Assembly: GCF_947496515.1 (NCBI RefSeq)
Contig: NZ_CANMDB010000012.1
Coordinates: 29,934 to 93,933, forward strand
DNA length: 64,000 nt
Reading direction: 5' to 3'
Origin: an uncultured Roseobacter sp.
GTDB lineage: Bacteria; Pseudomonadota; Alphaproteobacteria; Rhodobacterales; Rhodobacteraceae
Each line of letters opens with the position of its first letter. Within the stretch, counting starts at the first letter, position 1. Below the pieces are notes generated by a model, which was not told where the DNA came from, ran no database searches, and saw nothing but the letters and a program-made list of their open reading frames with translations. The position numbers were made by a program, and so were the translations under genes. Positions 36,856 through 44,736 of this stretch are shown here, piece after piece.

Positions 36856-37229
36856 CGATTGACCAACTGTTCGCCCTCGACCAGTTCAAACGGCGTGGGC
36901 GGTGTTTTCTTGCTGACCCAGTAGAACGTGCCTGCCCATTCCATCACGAACCACCCCTCCCAATCGGCATCTCGGGGCCAGATGCTTTGGTATTCATCCT
37001 TTTCCGCGTCGATGCGCCATTCACCGCGGGCCGAGCGTGCGCCTTGCTGTGCATAGATCGTGGTTCCGTCCGCATCGAAATACTGCCGATAGGATGCACC
37101 GTCCCATTTGCCGATGGCGGTATTGCCGGACAACAGCGCGTCGATCTCGTGCGCTTGCAGTTTCACCGATTGAGCGTGAGCGGGCAGGGCGAGGGTCAAA
37201 AGGCCGACCAGAAAAGCGCGGCGGATCAT
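36852..37229 (-). CDS. Small secreted protein coupled to tdm, 125 aa
   Basis: The ATG at 37229 overlaps the tdm stop (ATGA). The signal peptide is MIRRAFLVGLLTLALPAHAQ. The mature part reads EIDALLSGNTAIGKWDG, FDADGTTIYAQQGARSARGEWRID (split motif) and WEGWFVMEWAGTFYWVS, a small beta-rich domain resembling lipocalin-like or DUF995-type periplasmic proteins. The true start could in principle lie upstream in the same frame, but the signal peptide decides for 37229. Its function next to a cytoplasmic TMAO demethylase is unexplained. Confidence 0.7.
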   Translation of the reverse strand: MIRRAFLVGLLTLALPAHAQSVKLQAHEIDALLSGNTAIGKWDGASYRQYFDADGTTIYAQQGARSARGEWRIDAEKDEYQSIWPRDADWEGWFVMEWAGTFYWVSKKTPPTPFELVEGEQLVNR

Positions 37230-39595
37230 GAGCGGGGCCGCTCCTTTTTCGGGTCGTAATGGGCAAAGGGGACAATCTCGGCGGGCAGCCGTTTCTGGTG
37301 GCCGTCGAGCTTGCCGATCTCGACCTGCGTGCCGATATCCGCGTGGGCCACGTCGATGCGGGCGAGCGCAATGTTCTTGTCGAGCAATGGCGAGCGCATC
37401 GACGACGTCACCTCCCCGATTTGCGCGCGTCCGATATGGATGCAATCGCCGTGATCGACCTGCACATTGCTGTCGACATGGAGGCCAACAAGTTTGCGGC
37501 TTGGGTGTTCCTTGCGCCTGATCAGAGCGTCGCGACCGATGAAATCGTCGGGCTTGGATTTGAGCGGGACGGTAAACCCGATACCCGCCTCGAACGGGTC
37601 GGTCTGGTCGGAAAAGTCATACCCGGCAAAGATCAGCCCCGCCTCGATCCGCACCATATCGAGCGCCTCAAGCCCCATGGGGCGCAGGCCGTGATCCTGA
37701 CCCGCCTCCCAGATCGCATCAAAAATTTCAGGCGCATCCTTGGGGTGGCACATAACCTCGTATCCCAACTCACCCGTATAGCCGGTGCGCGAGACAACAA
37801 AGGGCGTGCCGCTTTCGTTCATCAGCCGTGCGGGCGTAAAGCGGAACCAGCCAAGCTGGTCGAACTCGGGATTGTGTGGCGCGGTCCACACGATCTTGCG
37901 CAGCAGATCGCGGCTTTCCGGGCCTTGCACGGCGACATTGTGCAGCTGGTCGGTGGAGGAGCGGACCAGTACTTTCAGCCCCAGTTTGTCCGCCTGCTCG
38001 CGCAGCCATTCGCCGCCATAGTCATTGCCGCCGATCCAGCGGAAGTTGTCCTTGCCCAACCGGAACACGGTGCCGTCGTCAATCATGCCGCCATGTTCAT
38101 AGCACATCGCGGTATAAACGACGCCGCCCACCGCCAGCGTCTTCATATTGCGGGTGAACACGTATTGGCACAGCGCCTCGGCGTCCGGGCCGGTGATCTC
38201 GAACTTGCGCAGAGGGGACAGGTCCATGATCGCTGCCTTTTGGCGGCAGGCCCAGTATTCTTCAATCGGGCCAGCCTCGGCAAAGCAGTTGGCCAGCCAG
38301 TAGCCATTATATTCGACAAAGTTGCGGGTGTGCTTGGCAAAACTGTCGTGAAAGGCGGTTTGTTTGGTCATTTTGGGGTCCGCATCAGGGGTGGGCCGGT
38401 AGGCGGCGCTGCGTTGAAAGGTCTCGCGCCCGCTATAGGTGCGCACGTGGATGTCGGTGGGGTTCCAGCCGTTGGCCGCCGTGGTGTCATCCGGGCAGGC
38501 GGATGAGACGCAGACGATGTCGGTCAGTGCGCGCAATAGCACGTAGTCGCCGGGCCGCGACCACGGTTCGTCCGAATACAACACACCGTGTTCGTCGAGA
38601 TAAGTGTTGAAGAAGAAGTTGATCGCCATCCAGCCGGGGCGGCCTGTGACGTTGAACTTTGACAGGGCGGTGTTGAAATTTTCCGAGCAGTTGATGTGCC
38701 CGGGATAGCCGATGTCGTCATAATATTTCGCCGAGCAGGCCAGCGCAAAGGCATCATGTCGCCCGCATGTGTCCTGCACCACCTCGACCAGCGGCAGCAT
38801 TTCCTGATCGTAGTATTTCGCGTGCAGCCCCGGCATGGGATAGGCGTGGCCCATCAGCGTGCGGGTGGTTGTCACATCCAGCGCGTGTTCGATCCCTTTG
38901 TCGAGCTTGCGCGCCGAGAAGCATTCAAAATCCGTACACTGGCGGCCATCCACATCGATGATCTGGATGTAGTCGCCTGCTTTAACGAAAAACGCCTCGG
39001 CTGTTTGCGTGTGGACGCGGATGTCGGCCACAGGGTCGGCCAGCGGGTCGGGCAATTCGAACTTGACGTGGCTTTTGATCGTGGCCCGCTTGATCATCAC
39101 GGTCAGTGGAGTGACAGTGTTCTGCGCCTCGAAATCCATGGCCCCGCCGGGGGCGGCAATGATCAGAGCGCCATCACGCACAACGCGCATCGCCTGTTCT
39201 GCGCCAGCGCGGGTGGCGTCATCAAACAGACGCACAGCACGGGCCGCCGCGATATCCACTTTGCGCGCATCAAGGCCCATGCGCAGCCCACGTAGTGACC
39301 GGTCGTCGCCGTCAAGCAGGGCGCGCAATCCATCTGCGGGCGCGTCGGCGGACTGATCGAGCAGGCCTTGATCCGCGCGCCCTTGCGCGTCAGCCCCGAT
39401 AACCTCGCAGACCTGCCCGCCCTCGTCATTGATGATCGTCACCTGATCACCCGCTTCGACCGGAACAAGTACCGCGCCGCCCCCTTGCACCACATAGCGT
39501 TCGGTGCCGCGCGGCATCGAAAACTGCGCAGGCTCAACGATCCGGCTGGGTCGCGGCGGGCCGGGCCTGACGTTTGGATAGGGGGAGTCGAGCAT
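37226..39595 (-). CDS. tdm: TMAO demethylase Tdm (TMAO aldolase)
   Basis: From the ATG at 39595 (CGGAGG upstream) the protein has 789 residues. The N-terminal half is a DUF1989-type catalytic domain and the C-terminal half (from about residue 420) is a GcvT domain (YVFTRNMKTLAVGGVVYTAM; VVSRTGYTGELGYEVMCH). Cys287, Cys303 and Cys367 are spaced 16 and 64 residues apart, exactly like the three zinc-binding cysteines reported for Methylocella Tdm (263, 279, 343, from memory). Tdm splits TMAO to DMA and formaldehyde, and the GcvT half binds THF to trap it. It leads a three-gene operon coupled by ATGA overlaps. Confidence 0.9.
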   Translation of the reverse strand: MLDSPYPNVRPGPPRPSRIVEPAQFSMPRGTERYVVQGGGAVLVPVEAGDQVTIINDEGGQVCEVIGADAQGRADQGLLDQSADAPADGLRALLDGDDRSLRGLRMGLDARKVDIAAARAVRLFDDATRAGAEQAMRVVRDGALIIAAPGGAMDFEAQNTVTPLTVMIKRATIKSHVKFELPDPLADPVADIRVHTQTAEAFFVKAGDYIQIIDVDGRQCTDFECFSARKLDKGIEHALDVTTTRTLMGHAYPMPGLHAKYYDQEMLPLVEVVQDTCGRHDAFALACSAKYYDDIGYPGHINCSENFNTALSKFNVTGRPGWMAINFFFNTYLDEHGVLYSDEPWSRPGDYVLLRALTDIVCVSSACPDDTTAANGWNPTDIHVRTYSGRETFQRSAAYRPTPDADPKMTKQTAFHDSFAKHTRNFVEYNGYWLANCFAEAGPIEEYWACRQKAAIMDLSPLRKFEITGPDAEALCQYVFTRNMKTLAVGGVVYTAMCYEHGGMIDDGTVFRLGKDNFRWIGGNDYGGEWLREQADKLGLKVLVRSSTDQLHNVAVQGPESRDLLRKIVWTAPHNPEFDQLGWFRFTPARLMNESGTPFVVSRTGYTGELGYEVMCHPKDAPEIFDAIWEAGQDHGLRPMGLEALDMVRIEAGLIFAGYDFSDQTDPFEAGIGFTVPLKSKPDDFIGRDALIRRKEHPSRKLVGLHVDSNVQVDHGDCIHIGRAQIGEVTSSMRSPLLDKNIALARIDVAHADIGTQVEIGKLDGHQKRLPAEIVPFAHYDPKKERPRS

Positions 39596-39630
39596 CTTGG
39601 CCTCCGAACGCTGCACGAATTTGCACTAGC

Positions 39631-39648
39631 GGAAAAAAAATTTAACTG
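39631..39648. promoter_or_regulatory. A/T-tract upstream of tdm
   Basis: ggaaaaaaaatttaactg lies 36 bases upstream of the tdm start; on the gene strand it reads with eight T followed by CC. It resembles the T7-T8 tracts near the other cluster promoters and shares TTTAACTG with the amt/mgsA spacer. Confidence 0.35.
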
Positions 39649-39733
39649 TGAGAATACTCGGGACGTACATTCGCTGCAAACAAAAGGGGCATCGCCGCGT
39701 GAGAAAATCAATCCTTTCTGCGCGGTCCGGCCC

Positions 39734-40573
39734 GTGGGTGCACTGACTCTTGGGCTGATCGCGGCCCTGTGCTGGGGCGTGCATGACACGCTAGTGCGCT
39801 ACATTTCGCAGCGGGTCGGCGTGTTTCAATCCCTATTTCCCGTTCTCGTGAGTGGATGCGTCGCGACCGGGTGTCTTGCAATTGCCCTCGGTGTGGGCGG
39901 CCTTGAAGGGCGCGCGGGCGCTTATGCAGCGGCGTCGGGCGTCGTGTTCGGGTTGACCGGGCTGGCGTTCTACCGCGCGCTGGCCATCGCACCGGTCCGG
40001 GTGGTCGCGCCCATTGTCGCGGCTTTTCCCATCCTGTCGGTGGGATGGGCGGTCGTGAACGGGCAGGACGTCACGGCGCTGCAGTGGATTGCGGTGCTGG
40101 TCGTGGTGGGAGGATGCGGGTTCGTTGCGGCAACATCCAAAGACGCGGACGGCGCTGGCGCGCAACCTGCCGCCATCCTGTGGTCGGTCGCGGCGGCCAT
40201 TGGCTTTGCCGTGTCCTTTGCCTTGGGCCAGTTGTCGGTCGAGGGCGGGGCAGAGATGACCGCAATCGCGGTGGCGCGCATCGGCGCTGTCGCGATTGTC
40301 GGTGTGCTGGCATTGATGTGGCGTCAGCCCGTGATACCACACCTCTCGGCCCTGCCGGTCCTCATGGTGATGGGGGCGCTGGATGCCATTGCCATCGGGG
40401 CAGTGATGCTGGCCGGATCCTACGCTTATCACGCTTTTGCCTCGGTTGCGGCCTCGACCTTTGGTGTGTTAACAATCATCATGGCCGCCGTGTTTCTGCG
40501 TGAAGCGGTGGCGCGCATCCAGTGGATTGGAATGCTGATCGTCTTTGCAGCGATTGGCTATCTGGCCGTCTGA
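39734..40573 (+). CDS. EamA/DMT-family permease
   Basis: The GTG at 39734 gives a 279-aa protein that starts directly in the first membrane helix (GALTLGLIAALCWGVHDTLVR). Ten hydrophobic segments in two EamA repeats are visible, including LTGLAFYRALAIAPVRVVAPI and SYAYHAFASVAASTFGVLTII. DMT permeases export or import small metabolites. Its position divergent from tdm and convergent with the regulator suggests a methylated amine or by-product as substrate, but nothing in the sequence shows this. Confidence 0.75.
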   Translation: MGALTLGLIAALCWGVHDTLVRYISQRVGVFQSLFPVLVSGCVATGCLAIALGVGGLEGRAGAYAAASGVVFGLTGLAFYRALAIAPVRVVAPIVAAFPILSVGWAVVNGQDVTALQWIAVLVVVGGCGFVAATSKDADGAGAQPAAILWSVAAAIGFAVSFALGQLSVEGGAEMTAIAVARIGAVAIVGVLALMWRQPVIPHLSALPVLMVMGALDAIAIGAVMLAGSYAYHAFASVAASTFGVLTIIMAAVFLREAVARIQWIGMLIVFAAIGYLAV

Positions 40574-41637
40574 CGCCCTTCGTAGGTGAGCAACTGAATG
40601 CTTTTGCGCGACCGCATCTGAGAGGGTGTTGCGCCATATTCCCCTTTGACCGCCTTGGCCATCGTCGTGCACGAGCCAAAGCCACAGGCTATGGCAATGT
40701 CGATCATGGGCAGCAGCGACTCTTCGATCATCGTGCGGGCGCGCTTGACCCGCAGGCGTTTGTAAAAGCGGGCAGGGGTATCATCGAAAGTCGCGCGGAA
40801 CACCCGTTCAAGATGCCGGGTCGAGATCCTGACGCGCGCTGTGATCTCGTCCATGGACAAGGGATCGTTCACCGTGTCCTCCATTAAACGGATGACTTCG
40901 GTCAGGCGCGCGTCGAACAGACCCTCGTTGTCAGCCATGCATTTGGGTTGCTCGGCATCGCTTTTGCGGATGGTCTGCAGCAGCAGGTGATTTCCCAGTT
41001 CCGCTACCTGCGGGCCAGTCAGGTGCGGCGCAATCAGGCCGACCATGAGTTCAAGCGTTGCACCGGCGCCCGCTGCCGTGATGATCCCGTCAGAGTTTTC
41101 GCTGAGATGCGTAGTCAGTTTCGGGTGATAGCCCGTTTCGACCAGCGCAGTCACGTCGCGCCAGTGGGTGGTAACACGGCCTGCCGGCAGCTTGGTCGCC
41201 TGGATATAGGCCGTAGCGGCGTCAGATAGCAGCACGACCGTGCGGGCCTTTCGCTGCATGGCGCGGGCCCGTGGCAACCATGCGCCGATGATCGCGCCTT
41301 TGCCCCCCACAACAACCATCATATCGGCCAATCGGTGATCCGTGATGGCGGGTTCGGCGCGCACAAGAGCGCCCTGATCACCCGTGATGATCCCAGGCGC
41401 GTCTGTGGTGTAGCGCCAGGAAAACTGATCACGGCCCAGAAGTGTGTTGGCGGTGGCCAGCACGTGGGTGATAGAAGTCAGTTCAAGCCCGCTGAACCCT
41501 TTGGACACGTGAATTTCGATCACTCGCGATCGCGCTTGGGTGTCTATCGCGGCGGCGACGTCGAAACGGTTGTGCGGTTTTCCGATCTTAGTCCATCCAT
41601 CCTGCGGCGACCTGGCGCTGGTGTGCCAGCGTTGCAT
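40558..41637 (-). CDS. GlxA-type AraC family regulator
   Basis: The DJ-1/PfpI-like N-terminal domain includes VIEIHVSKGFSGLELTSITHV and DMMVVVGGKGAIIGAWLPR. The C-terminal AraC double HTH reads MDEITARVRISTRHLERVF and IDIAIACGFGSCTTMAKAVK. The longest frame starts 50 bases inside folD; GTG at 41523 is a shorter alternative that still keeps the core domain. It follows folD on the same strand. It probably controls tdm/tmm or folD in response to a methylated amine; the second such regulator is at 22729-23802. Confidence 0.75.
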   Translation of the reverse strand: MQRWHTSARSPQDGWTKIGKPHNRFDVAAAIDTQARSRVIEIHVSKGFSGLELTSITHVLATANTLLGRDQFSWRYTTDAPGIITGDQGALVRAEPAITDHRLADMMVVVGGKGAIIGAWLPRARAMQRKARTVVLLSDAATAYIQATKLPAGRVTTHWRDVTALVETGYHPKLTTHLSENSDGIITAAGAGATLELMVGLIAPHLTGPQVAELGNHLLLQTIRKSDAEQPKCMADNEGLFDARLTEVIRLMEDTVNDPLSMDEITARVRISTRHLERVFRATFDDTPARFYKRLRVKRARTMIEESLLPMIDIAIACGFGSCTTMAKAVKGEYGATPSQMRSRKSIQLLTYEGRQTAR

Positions 41638-42472
41638 TGCGCATCAGGATCGCCATGGTAACAGACCCCACGCCACCCGGCACGGGAGTGACCCAGCTTG
41701 CAATTTCGGCTACCGCGCCTGTGTCTACATCGCCCACGATCTGGGGCGGGCCGTCTGGTCCGTCGATCTGGTTGATGCCGATATCGATCACCGCCGCGCC
41801 CGGTTTAATCATATCGGGGCTAAGGAAGTGCGGGATGCCCATGGCCACCACCCCAACGTCCGCCCGCCGCGAGTGCATGGCCACTGACCGCGTCACATGG
41901 TGGTAGACGGTGACAGTGGCCCCTTCGGCCATCAACATCATGGCGGCAGGTTTGCCGACGATTTCCGAGTGGCCGATCATGATCACTTCGAGCCCTTTGA
42001 AGTCGAGGCCGGTTTCCTTGATCAATTCCACGCTGGCGGCGGCGGTGCAGGGGGCGAGCGCCACGTTAGAGTAAACGATGCTGCCGATGGAGGCGGGGTT
42101 CATGCCCTCGACATCCTTGAGCGGGTGGATGGCCGATTGCAGCGAGCGCAGGTTGATGTGGTCGGGCACTGGGCGTTGCAGAATGATGCCCAGAACGTGG
42201 CGATCATCATTCATGGCCTGGATGCGGGCCTTGGCCTCGTCCTGCGTGATGTCGCCGGGCCAGAAGCGGGTTTCAAAAGGCAGTTTTGCGCTCGCCGCCC
42301 CGCGCTCCTGATTGCGCACATATACTTCGATTTCGGGCACGTCGCCTATAGAGACCGAAACAAGGCAGCCCCTTGGGCCGTTGGTTTCGATAAATGCCCG
42401 GCACTGATCAAGGATCCGTCCGGCGACGCGGCGACCATCGATACGGTTGTGGCTTTGAGTGTTGTCTTTCAC
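41588..42472 (-). CDS. folD: FolD-like methylene-THF dehydrogenase with altered cyclohydrolase site
   Basis: Starting at the GTG at 42472 gives 294 residues and aligns Tyr51 with the conserved FolD Tyr. The family motif YVxxK reads YVRNQ here, so the catalytic Lys is Gln55. KDVDG reads KDVEG (Glu122). The substrate Gln in LQRPVP (Gln99) is kept, as are IVGKPAAMML, KPGAAVIDIGIN and TPVPGGVGSVT. In human and E. coli enzymes that Lys is needed for cyclohydrolase activity. The protein may be a dehydrogenase-only form that oxidises methylene-THF produced by Tdm, Dmm and Mgd. No clear ribosome site is visible. Confidence 0.75.
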   Translation of the reverse strand: MKDNTQSHNRIDGRRVAGRILDQCRAFIETNGPRGCLVSVSIGDVPEIEVYVRNQERGAASAKLPFETRFWPGDITQDEAKARIQAMNDDRHVLGIILQRPVPDHINLRSLQSAIHPLKDVEGMNPASIGSIVYSNVALAPCTAAASVELIKETGLDFKGLEVIMIGHSEIVGKPAAMMLMAEGATVTVYHHVTRSVAMHSRRADVGVVAMGIPHFLSPDMIKPGAAVIDIGINQIDGPDGPPQIVGDVDTGAVAEIASWVTPVPGGVGSVTMAILMRNATLAHQRQVAAGWMD

Positions 42473-42537
42473 GCGGTGTACAGCTTTGTGATGGCTATGT
42501 GTGTCTGCGGGACCGTTACAAGCTATTTCATAAAATA

Positions 42538-42555
42538 CAACTTTTTTTCCTATGG
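42538..42555. promoter_or_regulatory. T-tract motif upstream of folD
   Basis: CAACTTTTTTTCCTATGG lies about 66 bases upstream of the folD start. CAACTTTTTTTCCT is identical to the motif in front of dmmD. The remaining 290 bases up to the next gene at 42844 contain nothing else I could recognise. Confidence 0.5.
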
Positions 42556-42843
42556 GTGCATAAACTCTTCCGCTTGATGGGTTGAGAATCGTGAGCCCGT
42601 TGATTTTGAAGTGCGACACCAAGCGTCCAATGCTCCTTCGAAAAGCTACGCCGCCGCTAGCCGATGTGGGTTAGGATCACCGGAATTGCCTGTCCGAGAT
42701 CCCCTGTTCAGAGGCATAGGAAATTGAGCGATTTTTTTCTTTGAAGTACGGGCGGGAATCGGAAGTTCGCTGCAAGCGCAGCCAGCAAAGCAGGGGTTCG
42801 CAATACCGGACTTTCGTGAGCCTTAAGTTCGATGGACTTTTTG

Positions 42844-43749
42844 CTAATGCTGTCTGTGGCTCAGATTTCTCAAGTAGTCGAAGACTCCGCAAACAACGCA
42901 CAAAAGAAAGAGCACTGCTAGAAATACGGAGGCGACTAGCGGGCTTTGCTCGGGGTTGGCGGTGAAGTTCCAAAAGAAAGGGAAGGGAGCAGTACGCCCA
43001 TCTACGAAAAAGAAGTAGCTGACGCCGAAGTGTGAGCCGTACAGAATTGTGGCAAGTAGCGCCATTGAGAACGCTCTTCCGTACCGGTGCTGGTGGTCGA
43101 AGTACATCGCCAAGCCAACCACGATAGCTGCAGCTAGCGCACTCAGCGATAGTAATTGGCCGGTAGTCAGGTCTGTAAAGTTCCAGAACAGCAACGCAGA
43201 TATCAGAAAGCTACCACATCCGGTCAGTAGTGGTTTGACAACTTTGGCCAAGAACGGTTGCTCCAGATTTTGCGCAATTTTCCTGCGGTTCATGTTGCTG
43301 ATGAGCTTCTTAAGCGCGGAAGCAAAATTCGGATTACTGTCTCTGATCTCACGAAACACGCGCCCTGGAAGAACACGTGTTCTCAGTCTGTTTGAACTTG
43401 CAATCACAGATGCAGTTCTGGGTTGGCCAGGTTCGTCTGCTGCCAACTCTCCGACTGTGGAAGGTGTGCTGAGCTTATCCAGCCTACCTTTACCTTTTCG
43501 GATTACCTCCACTTCGCCAAAAAGAAGAAAATACACATCGTCAGCCTGTTCGCCCTCACCAATTAGCCGATTACCCTTACTGAAGGTGTGGACTTCCGAT
43601 TCATCCAGAATTTGCTGCGCTATTTCTTCGTCTCCAGCAATGAGTTCGTTGCGCTTCAGCGTTTCCAAGTCCCGCTCAATATCGTCAGCGGCAAGAGTAG
43701 AATTGGCCTGAACTTCTGGAGGTTGTGTTAGCTTCTTCGACGCAAACAT
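42844..43749 (-). CDS. Cyclic-nucleotide-binding transmembrane effector (PycTM-like)
   Basis: The 301-aa protein has a cyclic-nucleotide-binding domain at about residues 25-150 with a canonical phosphate-binding cassette: Gly100-Glu-Leu-Ala103 and Arg111-Thr-Ala113 (GELAADEPGQPRTASV). Four membrane helices follow at about 174-191, 198-217, 226-248 and 270-293. This is the architecture of Pycsar PycTM effectors, which bind cCMP/cUMP and damage the inner membrane. Its start overlaps the stop of the WYL regulator gene by 22 bases. A cyclase gene lies just beyond, in divergent orientation. Killing or growth arrest is inferred, not shown. Confidence 0.75.
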   Translation of the reverse strand: MFASKKLTQPPEVQANSTLAADDIERDLETLKRNELIAGDEEIAQQILDESEVHTFSKGNRLIGEGEQADDVYFLLFGEVEVIRKGKGRLDKLSTPSTVGELAADEPGQPRTASVIASSNRLRTRVLPGRVFREIRDSNPNFASALKKLISNMNRRKIAQNLEQPFLAKVVKPLLTGCGSFLISALLFWNFTDLTTGQLLSLSALAAAIVVGLAMYFDHQHRYGRAFSMALLATILYGSHFGVSYFFFVDGRTAPFPFFWNFTANPEQSPLVASVFLAVLFLLCVVCGVFDYLRNLSHRQH

Positions 43750-44651
43750 TCCTCAACCTCCTTGGAATTCAAGACCTCCAGCTGGAAGCTACTTACATTG
43801 CGCATCATGCCGTCATCGTCTCGATCGTAGGGATTGAAGCCGTATTGACGCAGTACGTAGAAGAGCATCGCCTTTGTTGTCGGAACTTCTAGGGTCCCGC
43901 ACTCCATTTCATATTCATGCTCAAGCTGCTTTCTGCGCCATTCATTGAGAGTGGTTGCCGCTGACAACTTCACCGTGATTTCTTCATCCCAATCATCATC
44001 GGGCGGTATGGCCTGATCAGGCTTGGCTAACACCTTTGGAGTCGCCATGCGCGTCAGTACAAAATCGGAGAAGCGCTTTTTCTCGAAGTCGTAGGCTCTG
44101 ACGTGCCAGCGATGCCCGTCACTGACCAGTGCGGTTGGAACCAGCGTGCGCTCGCTGTCTATGCCGGAACTGATGGATGCATAGACGCAATGTAATGCTG
44201 AACTAGTCGTTATCGCTTGAACCACTGTTCGAACAATCCGTTTGTCGAGAGGACGTGAAGACACCGACACCGTCGAAACTTCCGGAAGCTCTTTAATCCA
44301 AATTTCTTCCTTGGTTCTGAAGCCTCTAGAGAACATCTCAAGATGCATGAAATATTCAGATGCTTCGCCTGAAATCAGTTTGGGTTTAAAGCCTGGACTA
44401 GTGACGTACGCACGTTCCCTTGGGTCATACTGCATGTTTCCAGGGCAGCCGTCCAAATAGTTGGTCAGATCATTCGTGGCTTGCTGCGGCGAAATTCCAA
44501 ACTGATTCTGCAGTTGTGGGCGACCAACGTGCCCACTCCAATTGAGGCAAAACTCGATGAACTCGAAACGTCGTTTGATGCTTGTTTTTAGGTCTTTGAA
44601 TGGGTTCAAGGCGGTTTCCTCCCGTTGTACCAGATTGTAGCACCTTGACAA
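43728..44651 (-). CDS. WYL-domain transcriptional regulator (CapW/BrxR-like)
   Basis: The 307-aa protein has a winged helix near residues 25-85 (RRFEFIEFCLNWSGHVGRPQL; QFGISPQQATNDLTNYL), a WYL domain with GHRWHVRAYDFEKKRFSDF at about 179-197, and a C-terminal WCX-like tail. This is the build of CapW/BrxR regulators that repress CBASS, BREX and other defence operons. It is the first gene of the leftward unit, overlaps the effector gene, and its start region overlaps the -35 box of the divergent cyclase promoter, so repression of both directions is plausible. GTG at 44630 is an alternative start. Confidence 0.8.
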   Translation of the reverse strand: MSRCYNLVQREETALNPFKDLKTSIKRRFEFIEFCLNWSGHVGRPQLQNQFGISPQQATNDLTNYLDGCPGNMQYDPRERAYVTSPGFKPKLISGEASEYFMHLEMFSRGFRTKEEIWIKELPEVSTVSVSSRPLDKRIVRTVVQAITTSSALHCVYASISSGIDSERTLVPTALVSDGHRWHVRAYDFEKKRFSDFVLTRMATPKVLAKPDQAIPPDDDWDEEITVKLSAATTLNEWRRKQLEHEYEMECGTLEVPTTKAMLFYVLRQYGFNPYDRDDDGMMRNVSSFQLEVLNSKEVEECLRRRS

Positions 44652-44672
44652 AAATTACTGAAGTCCTATTTT
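44645..44672 (+). promoter_or_regulatory. Candidate sigma70 promoter of the cyclase operon
   Basis: TTGACA (44645-44650) and TATTTT (44667-44672) are 16 bases apart and lie 65 bases before the cyclase ATG at 44737. The -35 box coincides with the start codon region of the divergent WYL regulator. The imperfect dyad ACAaAAAT...ATTTtcTGT spans the promoter and could be the regulator's operator. These are visual matches only. Confidence 0.45.
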
Positions 44673-44736
44673 CTGTGGTAGACATACTAAATCTTACCGC
44701 CTTGTGCTGCGCGAGGTGTCATGAATAGGAGCTGCC

